NCBI RefSeq assembly: GCF_000024625.1
Contig: NC_013407.1
Span: 682,001-746,000 of the forward strand
DNA: 64,000 nucleotides
Origin: Methanocaldococcus vulcanius M7
GTDB taxonomy: Archaea > AGJL01 > Methanococci > Methanococcales > Methanocaldococcaceae
Direction: 5' to 3'
In this document: piece by piece, positions 34,740-44,305 of the stretch
Position numbering within the stretch: position 1 is the stretch's first letter
How the letters are laid out: the number at the start of each line of letters is the position of its first letter
Notes under the pieces: generated by a model
Seen by the model: only the letters and a program-made list of their open reading frames with translations
What the model was told of the DNA's origin: nothing
The model's database searches: none
Program-made: the position numbers and the translations under genes

Positions 34740-36032
34740 ATGAAATACTCTGACGTGCCAAAATTTATAAAAGAAATATCAAAAAAACAGCATGATTGGA
34801 TGAGAAATAGCATAAAATTAATTGCAAGCGAAAATATAACAAGTTTGGCAGTTAGGGAAGCATGTGCAACTGATTTTATGCACAGATATGCTGAGGGTTT
34901 GCCAGGGAAAAGATTATATCAGGGTTGTAAATATATTGATGAAGTAGAAAATCTCTGTATAGATCTTGCTAAAAAATTATTCAACGCAGAGCATGCAAAT
35001 GTTCAACCAACAAGTGGTGTTGTTGCTAACTTAGCTGTTTTCTTTGCAGAAACAAAGCCAGGAGATAAATTAATGGCTCTAAGTGTTCCAGATGGAGGGC
35101 ATATAAGTCATTGGAAAGTTAGTGCCGCGGGAATTAGGGGGCTAAAAGTTATAAATCATCCATTTGATCCAGAGGAGATGAATATCGATGCAGATGCAAT
35201 GGTAAAAAAGATATTAGAGGAGAAACCAAAGATGATTCTTTTTGGCGGTTCATTGTTTCCATTTCCTCATCCAGTAGCCGATGCTTATGAAGCTGCTCAG
35301 GAGGTTGGGGCTAAAATTGCTTATGATGGAGCCCATGTCCTTGGATTAATAGCTGGGAAGCAGTTCCAAGATCCTCTTAGAGAAGGAGCGGAGTATTTAA
35401 TGGGAAGTACTCATAAAACTTTATTTGGCCCTCAAGGGGGTGTTATATTAACTACAAAAGAGAATGCTGAAAAGATCGACAACCATGTATTTCCTGGAGT
35501 TGTTAGTAATCATCACTTACATCACAAAGCAGGTTTGGCAATTGCATTAGCCGAGATGTTGGAATTTGGAGAGGACTATGCAAAACAGGTAATTAAAAAT
35601 GCAAAAGCACTGGCTCAGGCGTTATATGAGAGGGGCTTTAACGTTTTATGCGAACATAAGGACTTTACAGAAAGTCATCAAGTAATTGTAGATATTGCAA
35701 GCTCTCCTGATATTGAATTTTCAGCAAGCGAATTGGCTAAGATGTATGAAGATGCAAACATCATTTTAAATAAAAATCTTCTACCGTGGGATGATGTAAA
35801 CAACTCAGACAATCCAAGTGGTATTAGGTTAGGAACACAAGAATGCACAAGATTGGGTATGAAAGAAAAAGAGATGGACGAGATCGCTGAGTTTATGAAG
35901 AGAATTGCAATTGATAAAGAAAATCCTGAAAAGGTTAGAGAAGACGTTATAAACTTTGCTAAGGAGTATAGCGTAGTTCATTACAGTTTTGAAAAAGAGG
36001 ATGGGTTTGTTTTACCATTTAGAGGGTTATAA
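34740..36032 (+). CDS. glyA: Serine hydroxymethyltransferase
   Basis: A 430-residue PLP enzyme that interconverts serine and glycine, in methanogens with tetrahydromethanopterin as one-carbon carrier. The PLP lysine is in [13 protein letters not shown]. Other blocks are [34 protein letters not shown] and [13 protein letters not shown] use ATG 34740, which has GGAGGGATTGG upstream; an in-frame ATG 21 bases earlier would put that site inside the coding region. The family length fits the shorter start. Confidence 0.94.
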   Translation: MKYSDVPKFIKEISKKQHDWMRNSIKLIASENITSLAVREACATDFMHRYAEGLPGKRLYQGCKYIDEVENLCIDLAKKLFNAEHANVQPTSGVVANLAVFFAETKPGDKLMALSVPDGGHISHWKVSAAGIRGLKVINHPFDPEEMNIDADAMVKKILEEKPKMILFGGSLFPFPHPVADAYEAAQEVGAKIAYDGAHVLGLIAGKQFQDPLREGAEYLMGSTHKTLFGPQGGVILTTKENAEKIDNHVFPGVVSNHHLHHKAGLAIALAEMLEFGEDYAKQVIKNAKALAQALYERGFNVLCEHKDFTESHQVIVDIASSPDIEFSASELAKMYEDANIILNKNLLPWDDVNNSDNPSGIRLGTQECTRLGMKEKEMDEIAEFMKRIAIDKENPEKVREDVINFAKEYSVVHYSFEKEDGFVLPFRGL

Positions 36033-36181
36033 TTCGCAACAATAATTAAAAGCCAATAATAAAATCAAAATAAAAGTAAAAAATAATAAAAATATGAAAT
36101 AAAAATATGAAAAATAAAGAAGGAAGGAATAGGTAATAAAAATGTAAAGGATTAAAAAATAACTAATTTAATCATGGGAAT

Positions 36182-38035
36182 TTACTCCTTCATTAATTTT
36201 CTAACATCCTCTAAGAATTTTTCGTATCCAACTCTTTTCATAACTGCCGATAACCTTTCTCTTTGTGGTTTTTCAGCATATTTACCATAGACAACTAACA
36301 CTTTATCAATAAAGTTTAGTATCTCCTCAACACTCATCAACTTCATTTTAATTCCTTTAACAACTTCTCTTCCTGTCTTACCTCCAACATAAACTAAATA
36401 GCCCTCTTCTTTAACTTCTCTTGCCTCATTTGGACAGTTTTTAATACACTTTCCACAACCAATACATACATTGTAGTTTGTGTAAGACATCTCTCCTCTT
36501 ATATCTATCGCTTCAATCTTACAAACCTCAGCACATCTTCCACAACCGTTGCAGTTTTCCTCATTTACTTTCGGATATTTGACACCAACAATTCCTACAT
36601 CGTGAATTTGAGGTCTAACACAGCAGTTTGGACATCCGCTAATTGCAATTTTAAACTTGTATGGAGCAGGTCTCTCTTTAAATTTATCTTCTATTAAATT
36701 AGCCAATTCCGTTGTGTTTATCAATCCACTACTACAATTTCCTCCTCCGGGACATGCCAACGTTGCTCTAACTAATGGCCCCTCCGAACCAGTTAATAAT
36801 CCCTTCCCTCTCAATCTTAAAACAATATCTTCCGCATCGAATCCACTAATTCCATGAATTTCATATGCTCCTCTATCAGTTATTTTTATTTTTGCTCCGT
36901 ATTCTTCTGCAATATTTAAAATTTCTTTTATTTCCTCTGGTTTATACCATCCTCCTGGCTTTGCTCTTATCCTTATAAAGTAGTTTCCATCAGCCCTCTT
37001 TCCGATCCCTCCATAATCTGCGATCCAGTAGAAGGATATATACTCTCCAGTTTCTTTTCTTCTTTCAACTTCTTTTTTAAATCTCTTTAATTTTTTATTC
37101 CTTAATTTATTAATTGCCTCTACATCAACACCTTCTTTTAATTCAATGGCATTTTTAATTTCTTCTCCCTTTTTAGTTCTTATTATGATTGTTGAATAAC
37201 CATCTGGACTTCCAACACATCCAACTGAAACATCTGCCATTCCTGCATCAAAGTCCCTACATATATTACATCCAGAACAGACCTCAAATTCCTCTAATTT
37301 AATTTCTTTTTTATCATTTTCTAAGTAAACAATAAGTTTTCCTTTTTTAATGTCAAATTTTTTAACATCTTCAATTTTTATTCCATGTCTTTCCAAGACC
37401 TCTTTCATATTGTCATATTTGAATTTTTCCATACAGAATAATCCAATTAAATACTCTATCTTAGGTAGCTTTACGGGCTTTCCATCTCTTCCAAGTTCAA
37501 AATCATGTTTTGCCAAGTATGGGAAATACTGCAACTTCCTTAAACCGTTAATTTGACATGGCAAACCAACAACAGCAACTTTTTCTAACCCCATTTCTCC
37601 TGCTTTCCTCAAAGCATCTAACGTTGAGACAGCATATTTTGATTTTGTAGATTTTAATAAGTCATCTGCATTTTGGACAGCCATTGAGATTGGTTTCCAG
37701 CATTCATCCCCAACAACTATGGCTCCATCTATCTTCCCATTTTCTAAGAGGTATTTTAAAAAGGCAGTAACAACTCCACCATCCTGTCCTTCAATCTCAC
37801 TCTTTCCATAATAGTATTTTTCAAAAAAGTTTTCTCTTATTTTTATTTGATATTTTCCAGATGAAACTCTCGGACAAACTTCAAAACACATCCCATTTCC
37901 TTTTCTCAAACACTCATCTTTTAATTTTGGTCTATCTTCAAATGTTAATAGGTTATTTGGACATACAACCGTGCAAGTTCCACATCTTGCACACATATTA
38001 CCATCTACAATTTCGTTCAACTTCCATTCATACAT
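36182..38035 (-). CDS. fsr: Coenzyme F420-dependent sulfite reductase
   Basis: A 617-residue fusion that reduces sulfite to sulfide with F420H2, letting methanogens detoxify and assimilate sulfite. The N-terminal half is F420H2 dehydrogenase (FrhB/FpoF-like), starting with a ferredoxin cluster (Cys15, 18, 21, 25). The C-terminal half is a dissimilatory-type sulfite reductase with the siroheme/Fe4S4 ligands Cys428, Cys434, Cys468, Cys472 and an inserted two-cluster ferredoxin (Cys495-505 and Cys524-534). ATG at 38035 follows GGTGAAAAA. A palindrome at 38051-38077 sits just upstream. Confidence 0.94.
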   Translation of the reverse strand: MYEWKLNEIVDGNMCARCGTCTVVCPNNLLTFEDRPKLKDECLRKGNGMCFEVCPRVSSGKYQIKIRENFFEKYYYGKSEIEGQDGGVVTAFLKYLLENGKIDGAIVVGDECWKPISMAVQNADDLLKSTKSKYAVSTLDALRKAGEMGLEKVAVVGLPCQINGLRKLQYFPYLAKHDFELGRDGKPVKLPKIEYLIGLFCMEKFKYDNMKEVLERHGIKIEDVKKFDIKKGKLIVYLENDKKEIKLEEFEVCSGCNICRDFDAGMADVSVGCVGSPDGYSTIIIRTKKGEEIKNAIELKEGVDVEAINKLRNKKLKRFKKEVERRKETGEYISFYWIADYGGIGKRADGNYFIRIRAKPGGWYKPEEIKEILNIAEEYGAKIKITDRGAYEIHGISGFDAEDIVLRLRGKGLLTGSEGPLVRATLACPGGGNCSSGLINTTELANLIEDKFKERPAPYKFKIAISGCPNCCVRPQIHDVGIVGVKYPKVNEENCNGCGRCAEVCKIEAIDIRGEMSYTNYNVCIGCGKCIKNCPNEAREVKEEGYLVYVGGKTGREVVKGIKMKLMSVEEILNFIDKVLVVYGKYAEKPQRERLSAVMKRVGYEKFLEDVRKLMKE

Positions 38036-38050
38036 TTTTTCACCACGTTA

Positions 38051-38077
38051 AAAGTGTGATTAAATTATTCACACTTT
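38051..38077 (-). promoter_or_regulatory. Palindromic operator candidate at the fsr promoter
   Basis: AAAGTGTGA and TCACACTTT form perfect 9-base arms around a 9-base spacer whose inner part continues the symmetry (GTGTGA through TCACAC, one mismatched pair). A TATA-like AAAATATATATA on the minus strand at about 38096-38107 would place the transcript start near 38075, inside the palindrome. That position suits a repressor. It ends 15 bases before the fsr ATG. The regulator is not identified. Confidence 0.65.
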
Positions 38078-38327
38078 AATGTTCCTTGTCCAAAGTATAT
38101 ATATTTTATTATTTGATCGATAAGAATATTTTACCCATATGAGTATTTACTCCTTTCGATTTTTTTATTATCTAATTTATTAGATGCTGATTCATTATTT
38201 AATCTAAATTTAATCAATCTAAAATATTAAAAATATTAAATTAACCTAATTAGTTTCATCGCTAAACAACCTAATCTTTTATAACCTTTAACTGATTAAG
38301 TTCAATAATACTAAAAAGGTGAATGAT

Positions 38328-39272
38328 ATGGACTACATAACTCCATTTATAAAAAGCATTGAAACATCAGCATACTACACAATAAAAATATCTATAATTG
38401 TATTAATAACAATGTTTTTAGTAAGTTATTTTATGAATACAGGAGTTATGGCTAAAATAAGTTATCATCTCTCTCCAATAATGAAAAAATTAAAAATAAA
38501 CCCAATCTCCGCCTCTTCAATTTTAGCGTGTTTTTTCAGTCCAACAGTAGGATATTCAATATTGGCTGAGGGTCTGAGAGAGAAGAAGATAACTGAGAAG
38601 GAATTAATAGGCACTTCTTTAGCAAATTCATTTCCCTCTGTTTTATCTCACATATTTACATTTTTTATTCCCGTTGTGATTCCAATATTGGGTCTTACAG
38701 GGGTTATATTCGTTTTAATAAGATTGGGTGTTGCATTCACAAAAACAATAATTGGCTTAGTATATTTATCACTACACTCTACAAGAGATTATTTTGAAAC
38801 CCCACATATTGAGAACATGAATCGAAAAGAAAACATAAAAAAATCATTCAAAAGAACCTTAAAATTTGCAAAGCGATTAATCCCTACAATGTTTTTTATG
38901 ATGGCGTTGGTAATTTATCTTTCCAAAATTGGAACTTTCGATTATATTGGGAAATTTGTTAAACCAATAACAGATCTACTACACTTAAATCCAAATGTTG
39001 GAATATTGGCTTTAACCGAAATAGTGAATGTTCAAGCAGCAATAGTTATGGCCGGGGGCTTATTAAAAGAGAATATATTAACCTCTAAGGAAGTAATAAT
39101 CGGATTAATAATTGGAAATGTTTTAACATTTTCAACGAGATATGTTAAACACTCTCTTCCCCTACACATCTCACTGTTTGGATCAAGATTGGGAACAAAA
39201 ATAGTTATGATAAACGCAATTTTTACGTTAATACTTGATATTTTTGTAATAATTGGCCTTTTATTGGTTTGA
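38328..39272 (+). CDS. Nucleoside-recognition (GATE) domain membrane protein
   Basis: A 314-residue protein with about eight membrane spans. The two halves have SILACFFSPTVGYSILAEG and LALTEIVNVQAAIVMAGG, typical of Gate-domain proteins related to SpmA/SpmB and the FeoB core. I start at ATG 38328 after GGTGAATGAT. In M. jannaschii a similar protein also lies beside fsr, divergently. It may be a sulfur-compound, anion or metal transporter; the substrate is unknown. Confidence 0.7.
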   Translation: MDYITPFIKSIETSAYYTIKISIIVLITMFLVSYFMNTGVMAKISYHLSPIMKKLKINPISASSILACFFSPTVGYSILAEGLREKKITEKELIGTSLANSFPSVLSHIFTFFIPVVIPILGLTGVIFVLIRLGVAFTKTIIGLVYLSLHSTRDYFETPHIENMNRKENIKKSFKRTLKFAKRLIPTMFFMMALVIYLSKIGTFDYIGKFVKPITDLLHLNPNVGILALTEIVNVQAAIVMAGGLLKENILTSKEVIIGLIIGNVLTFSTRYVKHSLPLHISLFGSRLGTKIVMINAIFTLILDIFVIIGLLLV

Positions 39273-39343
39273 TTTATAATTTATACATGGAATAAAAAAT
39301 ATAATATTTAATAGAAATAAACATTTAACCTATTTTATTACTC

Positions 39344-40471
39344 TTATGAAACTTTATAGAAATATTTCAAGTTATTATCTTCTCCAAATAACTCGGGATG
39401 GAGCATTTTGGCAAAGTCCAACATATAATTAGAAGGATCCCTTGCTTCCCATACATAGTAATCTGAATGTGATATATAAAACCGTCCTGTCTTAAATGCT
39501 TTTAACTCTGCAAACTCTGGACTTATATTAAGAAGTTGACTTTTGTTTGAGATATTTTCATTATAATACCACAACATTATTACAACATCCGCATTTCTTG
39601 CCTTTTCAAAGAACGTCTCCTTATCAACATATTGAAAATCACATTTACAATTTGAAAACACATTTTTTCCATTAAAATCTGCTATCATCCTGCTGTAATA
39701 GCTCTCATTTCCATATATTCCAGGCATGTTTCTATACTTTGACCAACTAAATATAACCACTGTTGGCTCTGTAGAGTTTTTTACCTTCTTTATAATATTT
39801 TCCCTAACAGAAACAACTCCATTAAACCATTTACATGCATTATCATACGCGTTTTTACCCCAAAATGCAGCTGCAAATTTTATCCACTCAACTCTTCCCA
39901 TATATGTCGGCTCTTCGTAAGTATGGAATCTCGAAACAGGAATTCCTAACTCTTTTAATTTCTCTTCAACTTCATCTTCACTCTTCCAACCACTTAAAAA
40001 TACCACATCTGGAGAGAGATTAGCAACCAACTCGTAGTTTATATTTCCAGGAGAGCCAATATCAACAACCTTTCCCTCTTTATACAATCTTTTAAGTGTA
40101 GGGGACTCTTCTATTGCATACTTTGGAGCACCAACTATTGTATTATGATAGGCATGTAATATATCAGCCGTTGAGATAATGGGGCAGTAAAAATCAGTAA
40201 CTATCTTTTTTACAGGAACTTTTATCACTTTTGCTGAAATATTTGGGGTCTTATTATTTCCTTCAACTAATAAGAACTTGTTCCCTTCAGAATCGACAAC
40301 TAAACAGTATCCTTCGTTCCAGTGGGGATAAAGTTCAAATTTCTCTGCGAATTTAACGGCAGATGTCTCATTTTTATAATGAGGAGTGTTATTGTTTTTA
40401 ACACATCCTGAAAGTCCTACTAAAAGACAGACGACCATAAAAGATAAAAAAATATGGCTTTTCTTTGTCAT
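39344..40471 (-). CDS. Iron/cobalamin-type ABC substrate-binding lipoprotein
   Basis: A 375-residue lipoprotein. A signal sequence leads to LVGLSGC with the lipid-anchored Cys at about residue 23. The two-lobed BtuF/FepB-type fold is suggested by IVTDFYCPIISTADILHAY, DIGSPGNINYELVANLSPDVVFLS and the C-terminal FAKMLHPELF. A PVKKIV-like segment before the first lobe matches the same position in the protein at 44306. N-glycosylation sequons are frequent. It is divergent from the ATPase gene and probably delivers a chelated metal or cobamide to the permeases at 41885-43990. Confidence 0.8.
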   Translation of the reverse strand: MTKKSHIFLSFMVVCLLVGLSGCVKNNNTPHYKNETSAVKFAEKFELYPHWNEGYCLVVDSEGNKFLLVEGNNKTPNISAKVIKVPVKKIVTDFYCPIISTADILHAYHNTIVGAPKYAIEESPTLKRLYKEGKVVDIGSPGNINYELVANLSPDVVFLSGWKSEDEVEEKLKELGIPVSRFHTYEEPTYMGRVEWIKFAAAFWGKNAYDNACKWFNGVVSVRENIIKKVKNSTEPTVVIFSWSKYRNMPGIYGNESYYSRMIADFNGKNVFSNCKCDFQYVDKETFFEKARNADVVIMLWYYNENISNKSQLLNISPEFAELKAFKTGRFYISHSDYYVWEARDPSNYMLDFAKMLHPELFGEDNNLKYFYKVS

Positions 40472-40763
40472 AATCTCCCCAAAATTATTTTATATTTTTA
40501 TATTGTTTATGACTTCTCATATTTGACTTCTGTATTTATTATTTATTATTTTTTATTTTACATTTTTTAATATTAAATTAATATCATTTCTGATAATGTA
40601 ATACCACGTAAGATATTATCCCGAATAGATAATATAAAGTTTACTATCTACTTAAAAATATTTAAGAAAATATTTAAAATTTCTAAACAAAAATAAACTA
40701 CAAATAAAAATAACTTTACTTAAAACTAAAAAATAAAAAGATAACACCATTGAGATGATTTTT

Positions 40764-41888
40764 ATGTTAAAAGCAGAAAACCTATCAGTCGGATATGGAA
40801 ACTATGTGGTGGTTGAAGGCATAAATTTAGAGATAAATAGAGGAGAGATTTTGTGCATTATAGGCCCTAATGGAGCAGGGAAATCAACACTCTTAAAAAC
40901 AATTGCAACTTATTTAAAACCAAAAAAGGGAGTGGTTTATTTAAATGGAAAAAAGATTCATGATTTAAAGCCGAAGGATTTGGCAAAGGAGATGGCTGTT
41001 GTTTTAACAGAGAGGGTTAATCCGGGAAATATGACAGGTTTTGATGTTGTAGCAATTGGAAGACATCCATATACTGATCTATTTGGTAGATTGACAGAGA
41101 GGGATAAAGAGATTATAATCGAATCGGCAAGGGCAGTTAATGCAGAATATTTATTGGAGAAAAATTTCTTTGAGATGAGTGATGGAGAAAGGCAAAAGAT
41201 AATGATAGCGAGAGCATTAGCTCAAGAACCAAAGGTTTTAATCTTGGATGAACCAACATCATTCTTAGATGCAAAGCATAAAATTGAATTAACCTTATTG
41301 TTGAGAAAGTTAGCAGATGAGAAAAATTTAGCCATAGTTGTTACTCTACACGATATCGAACTTGCTTTAAGAATTGCTGATAAGATGGCTTTAATAAAAA
41401 ATCATAAAGTTATTGCCTATGGATATCCTGAAAATGTTATGAAAAGGGAGATAGTTAATGAACTCTATGATTTAAAAAATGCCAATTATAGTGAGGTCAT
41501 TGGTTATTTTGAATTGAAAAGCAATCCAATAAAAAATAAAAAAATATTTGTTATATGTGGAGGAGGAACTGGGGCTAATGTTTTGAGATATTTAGTTAAA
41601 AATAGATATGAGGTTGTTGTTGGCATCTTACATAAAAATGATGCTGATTACTTTATAGCAGAGGCAATGGGAGTTAAGATAATTGAGGAAGAGGCATATA
41701 ACAAAATATCAAAGGAGAAATTTGAAGAGGCGTTAAAAGAATTAAAAAATTCAGATGTTGTTGTTTATACTGATTTCCCTATAGGAGAGATGAATGAGCT
41801 AAATTTAAAGCTTATTGAAGAGGCAAAAAATTTAAAAAAGAGGATAATTTTTTATAGGGAGGATATTTCAGTTTTAAAGGGGGTTTAA
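40764..41888 (+). CDS. ABC importer ATPase (FecE/BtuD-type) with extra C-terminal domain
   Basis: A 374-residue protein. Residues 1-250 are the ATPase, with Walker A IIGPNGAGKSTLLKT, the signature MSDGERQKIMIARALAQEP, Walker B VLILDEPTSFLDAK and the switch His in VTLHDIELAL. Residues about 258-374 form an additional Rossmann-like region starting IFVICGGGTGANVLRYL, absent from ordinary FecE proteins. I start it at ATG 40764 after GATGATTTTT. Its stop overlaps the stop of the convergent permease by four bases. It should power the two permeases next door. Confidence 0.85.
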   Translation: MLKAENLSVGYGNYVVVEGINLEINRGEILCIIGPNGAGKSTLLKTIATYLKPKKGVVYLNGKKIHDLKPKDLAKEMAVVLTERVNPGNMTGFDVVAIGRHPYTDLFGRLTERDKEIIIESARAVNAEYLLEKNFFEMSDGERQKIMIARALAQEPKVLILDEPTSFLDAKHKIELTLLLRKLADEKNLAIVVTLHDIELALRIADKMALIKNHKVIAYGYPENVMKREIVNELYDLKNANYSEVIGYFELKSNPIKNKKIFVICGGGTGANVLRYLVKNRYEVVVGILHKNDADYFIAEAMGVKIIEEEAYNKISKEKFEEALKELKNSDVVVYTDFPIGEMNELNLKLIEEAKNLKKRIIFYREDISVLKGV

Positions 41889-42943
41889 TAGTCAATCTTT
41901 ATTTTCTTTTCTCCTTTATAGACCAAATACACAACCAACAATCCTCCTAATATATCCAAAACTGCTCCAATAGGAAGAGGAGAGGCAGGCCTATTTATTC
42001 CATAGATGTAATGAATTGGAAGATAATACTTCAATGAAAGGATATGGCAGGAAACCATTAAAATAACTCCCAAAAACATTGTTGCTGGAACTAAATATCT
42101 ATGGTCAGAGGTTTTTATTAATGGTCTTGCTAAGTATGGAGCAATAATTCCAATAAATGCAATTAATCCAACATAGGGAATTATAGCCCCAGTTATAAAC
42201 GAAGCGAAGAATAAAATTAAAATTCTTGTCTTTTTTATATCCAATCCAAAACTTTTCGCATACTGCTCTCCAAACAGTAGAGCGTTTAAGGACTTTATCA
42301 AAAACATAACTCCAATAATAAATACAATTGAGCAGATTGTCATTGGAATAATATCTCCCAAAGTTATCTTAGATAAAGAACCAACTGTAAATCCCCAATA
42401 TTCTTGAATCTTCAACTCTTCAGCATTTGCAATTAAATAAGCTCTTAGACCCATAAAGAAATAACTCAGTAATAAAGCAACAATTATAACTCCATTTGCC
42501 TCTCTAACTCTCAAAGCAATGATAATCAGCAAGATCATTGAAAAAATTCCTCCACACCAGCCAGCAACTAAAATACTTTTCCCTCCAAAAATCTCAAATA
42601 AATGTGAAAGGGAATCAACAAATATAACCAGTGCAACAACCATTAAAACTCCAGAGGAGATTCCAGTTGTGTATGGGGAAGCTAATAAATTCCTAAATAG
42701 CGTTTGAAGCATTAACCCAGCTACTGACAACGTTAAACCTATAAGAACCGCTCCAATTATTGGGGGTAATCGAATATCTTTTATTATTATATCCTTAAAC
42801 TTATCTCCTGTAGTTCCTGTTAATAGAAAATCTACTATATCTTTTAAAGTTATTAAATGAGTATCACCAGCCAGATATAGGGCAGTAAAGGGCAATATTA
42901 AAGATAAAACAAATAAAATTGATAAAATTCCAACTCTATTCAT
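41885..42943 (-). CDS. FecCD/BtuC-type ABC permease 1
   Basis: A 352-residue permease with about ten spans. Family blocks are LPPIIGAVLIGLTLSVAGLMLQTLFRNLLASPYTTG in pieces (for example SVAGLMLQTLFRN), the ATPase-contact GEQYAKSFGLDIKKTR, and VGLIAFIGIIAPYLARPL. Its ATG directly follows the TAA of the upstream permease gene with no gap, so translation is surely coupled. It is 30-40% identical by eye to permease 2. Confidence 0.87.
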   Translation of the reverse strand: MNRVGILSILFVLSLILPFTALYLAGDTHLITLKDIVDFLLTGTTGDKFKDIIIKDIRLPPIIGAVLIGLTLSVAGLMLQTLFRNLLASPYTTGISSGVLMVVALVIFVDSLSHLFEIFGGKSILVAGWCGGIFSMILLIIIALRVREANGVIIVALLLSYFFMGLRAYLIANAEELKIQEYWGFTVGSLSKITLGDIIPMTICSIVFIIGVMFLIKSLNALLFGEQYAKSFGLDIKKTRILILFFASFITGAIIPYVGLIAFIGIIAPYLARPLIKTSDHRYLVPATMFLGVILMVSCHILSLKYYLPIHYIYGINRPASPLPIGAVLDILGGLLVVYLVYKGEKKIKIDY

Positions 42944-43990
42944 TTAAATCCCCATTTTTCTTATTTTTAAATATATAAGAATTGCTATTGGTGATCCAAT
43001 TATTGAAAGAGGGCAGAGTAATGGAAGAACATTAGTCGATGATATTAAAACTCCTGGTCTTGTTAATATGTCTGCAACAACTAAAAACACCGCCCCTAAG
43101 AGCATAGTTGTAGGAATTACATAGATATGTTTGGAAGTTCCACAAATCATTCGTGCAAGTATTGGGCATGTTATTCCAATAAATGCAATAGGCCCAGTAA
43201 ATGCTACAACCGTTGCAGTTAAAACGCAAGAGAGGATAATAAGCCACATCCTTAAAGATTTTATATCAACTCCTACACTGATTGCATACTTCTCCCCTAA
43301 CAAATTTGCATCCAATTTTTTTGATAGAAAGATGTGGGTTAAAATTGAGAGTGGAATTATAATTAAAGCCATTATAACAACCATGTCCCATGTTAGATTA
43401 TTTACTGAACCCATTTCCCACATCAAAAAGCTTGAAAGATTGCTGTTTTCCTCTCCAATATAATCCCCCAAATAAATAACAATAGTGGAAAATCCTGCAG
43501 CAATTGATCCGATCATTAAACCGCAAATTAACAAAGTTGAGACCTGCTTAACAACTCTTGCAATATTTATTACTATAAACATCGTTATAAACGCTCCAAT
43601 GTATGCAGCTATTATAAATCCATAGATATTATGTGGAATTCCTAATTTGAAGAGCATGTAGGTAAAGATGTATAAAACAACTCCCAAAGATGCCCCACTT
43701 GCAACTCCCATTAAGTAGGGATCTGCTAACGGGTTTCTAAAATAGCCCTGCATTAAAATCCCTGCCAATGCAATAGCAATTCCAGCAACAACTGCCCCAA
43801 TAGTTCTTGGTAATCTTAGATAAAATATGATTCTATCCTTTATTTGATTCCCAGTAGTTCCTTTAATAAAGTAATCCACCAATTCTTTATTTTTTATAGG
43901 GATAGTTCCTAATTTTATGCTATAAATAGAAGAAACTATTAAAAGCAAACTTAAAATTGAGATAATTACCAAATATCTTTTGATTTTCAT
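42944..43990 (-). CDS. FecCD/BtuC-type ABC permease 2
   Basis: A 348-residue permease with the same layout as its neighbour: [56 protein letters not shown] as the coupling helix, and [22 protein letters not shown] at 43990 follows AGGTGTAATT. Having two different permeases suggests a heterodimeric channel, or two homodimeric importers sharing one ATPase; two binding proteins flank them. Confidence 0.87.
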   Translation of the reverse strand: MKIKRYLVIISILSLLLIVSSIYSIKLGTIPIKNKELVDYFIKGTTGNQIKDRIIFYLRLPRTIGAVVAGIAIALAGILMQGYFRNPLADPYLMGVASGASLGVVLYIFTYMLFKLGIPHNIYGFIIAAYIGAFITMFIVINIARVVKQVSTLLICGLMIGSIAAGFSTIVIYLGDYIGEENSNLSSFLMWEMGSVNNLTWDMVVIMALIIIPLSILTHIFLSKKLDANLLGEKYAISVGVDIKSLRMWLIILSCVLTATVVAFTGPIAFIGITCPILARMICGTSKHIYVIPTTMLLGAVFLVVADILTRPGVLISSTNVLPLLCPLSIIGSPIAILIYLKIRKMGI

Positions 43991-44305
43991 AATTACACCT
44001 AAAACATCAAATCTTATTTTTTATAGCGGATGTGCTATTATTTTTCGTTTATTAAGAATTGTTCTATTTTTTTAATTTTTAATAATTCTTGATGGTTTTT
44101 ATGATTATTTATTAACTTATAAATTATTAAACAATTATATTGTTTAATCTGTTAATTCATTTATTTATGTATTTGTTAATGGAATATCAACAATAGCAAA
44201 AGCACCAAAATAAAAATTTATATAGAACAACTATGTAAAGATAAATGAACAAAATATAAAGATCACTTTAAATTAAAATTTAATAAACCTAACGGAGGGA
44301 GTGAA
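43991..44305. promoter_or_regulatory. Divergent promoter region, permeases and binding protein 2
   Basis: A 315-base AT-rich divergent gap. A TATA-like AAATTTATATAGA lies at about 44213-44225 on the plus strand, some 80 bases before the 44306 start, giving a leader of around 55 bases. No clear operator palindrome was found by eye. Confidence 0.45.
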
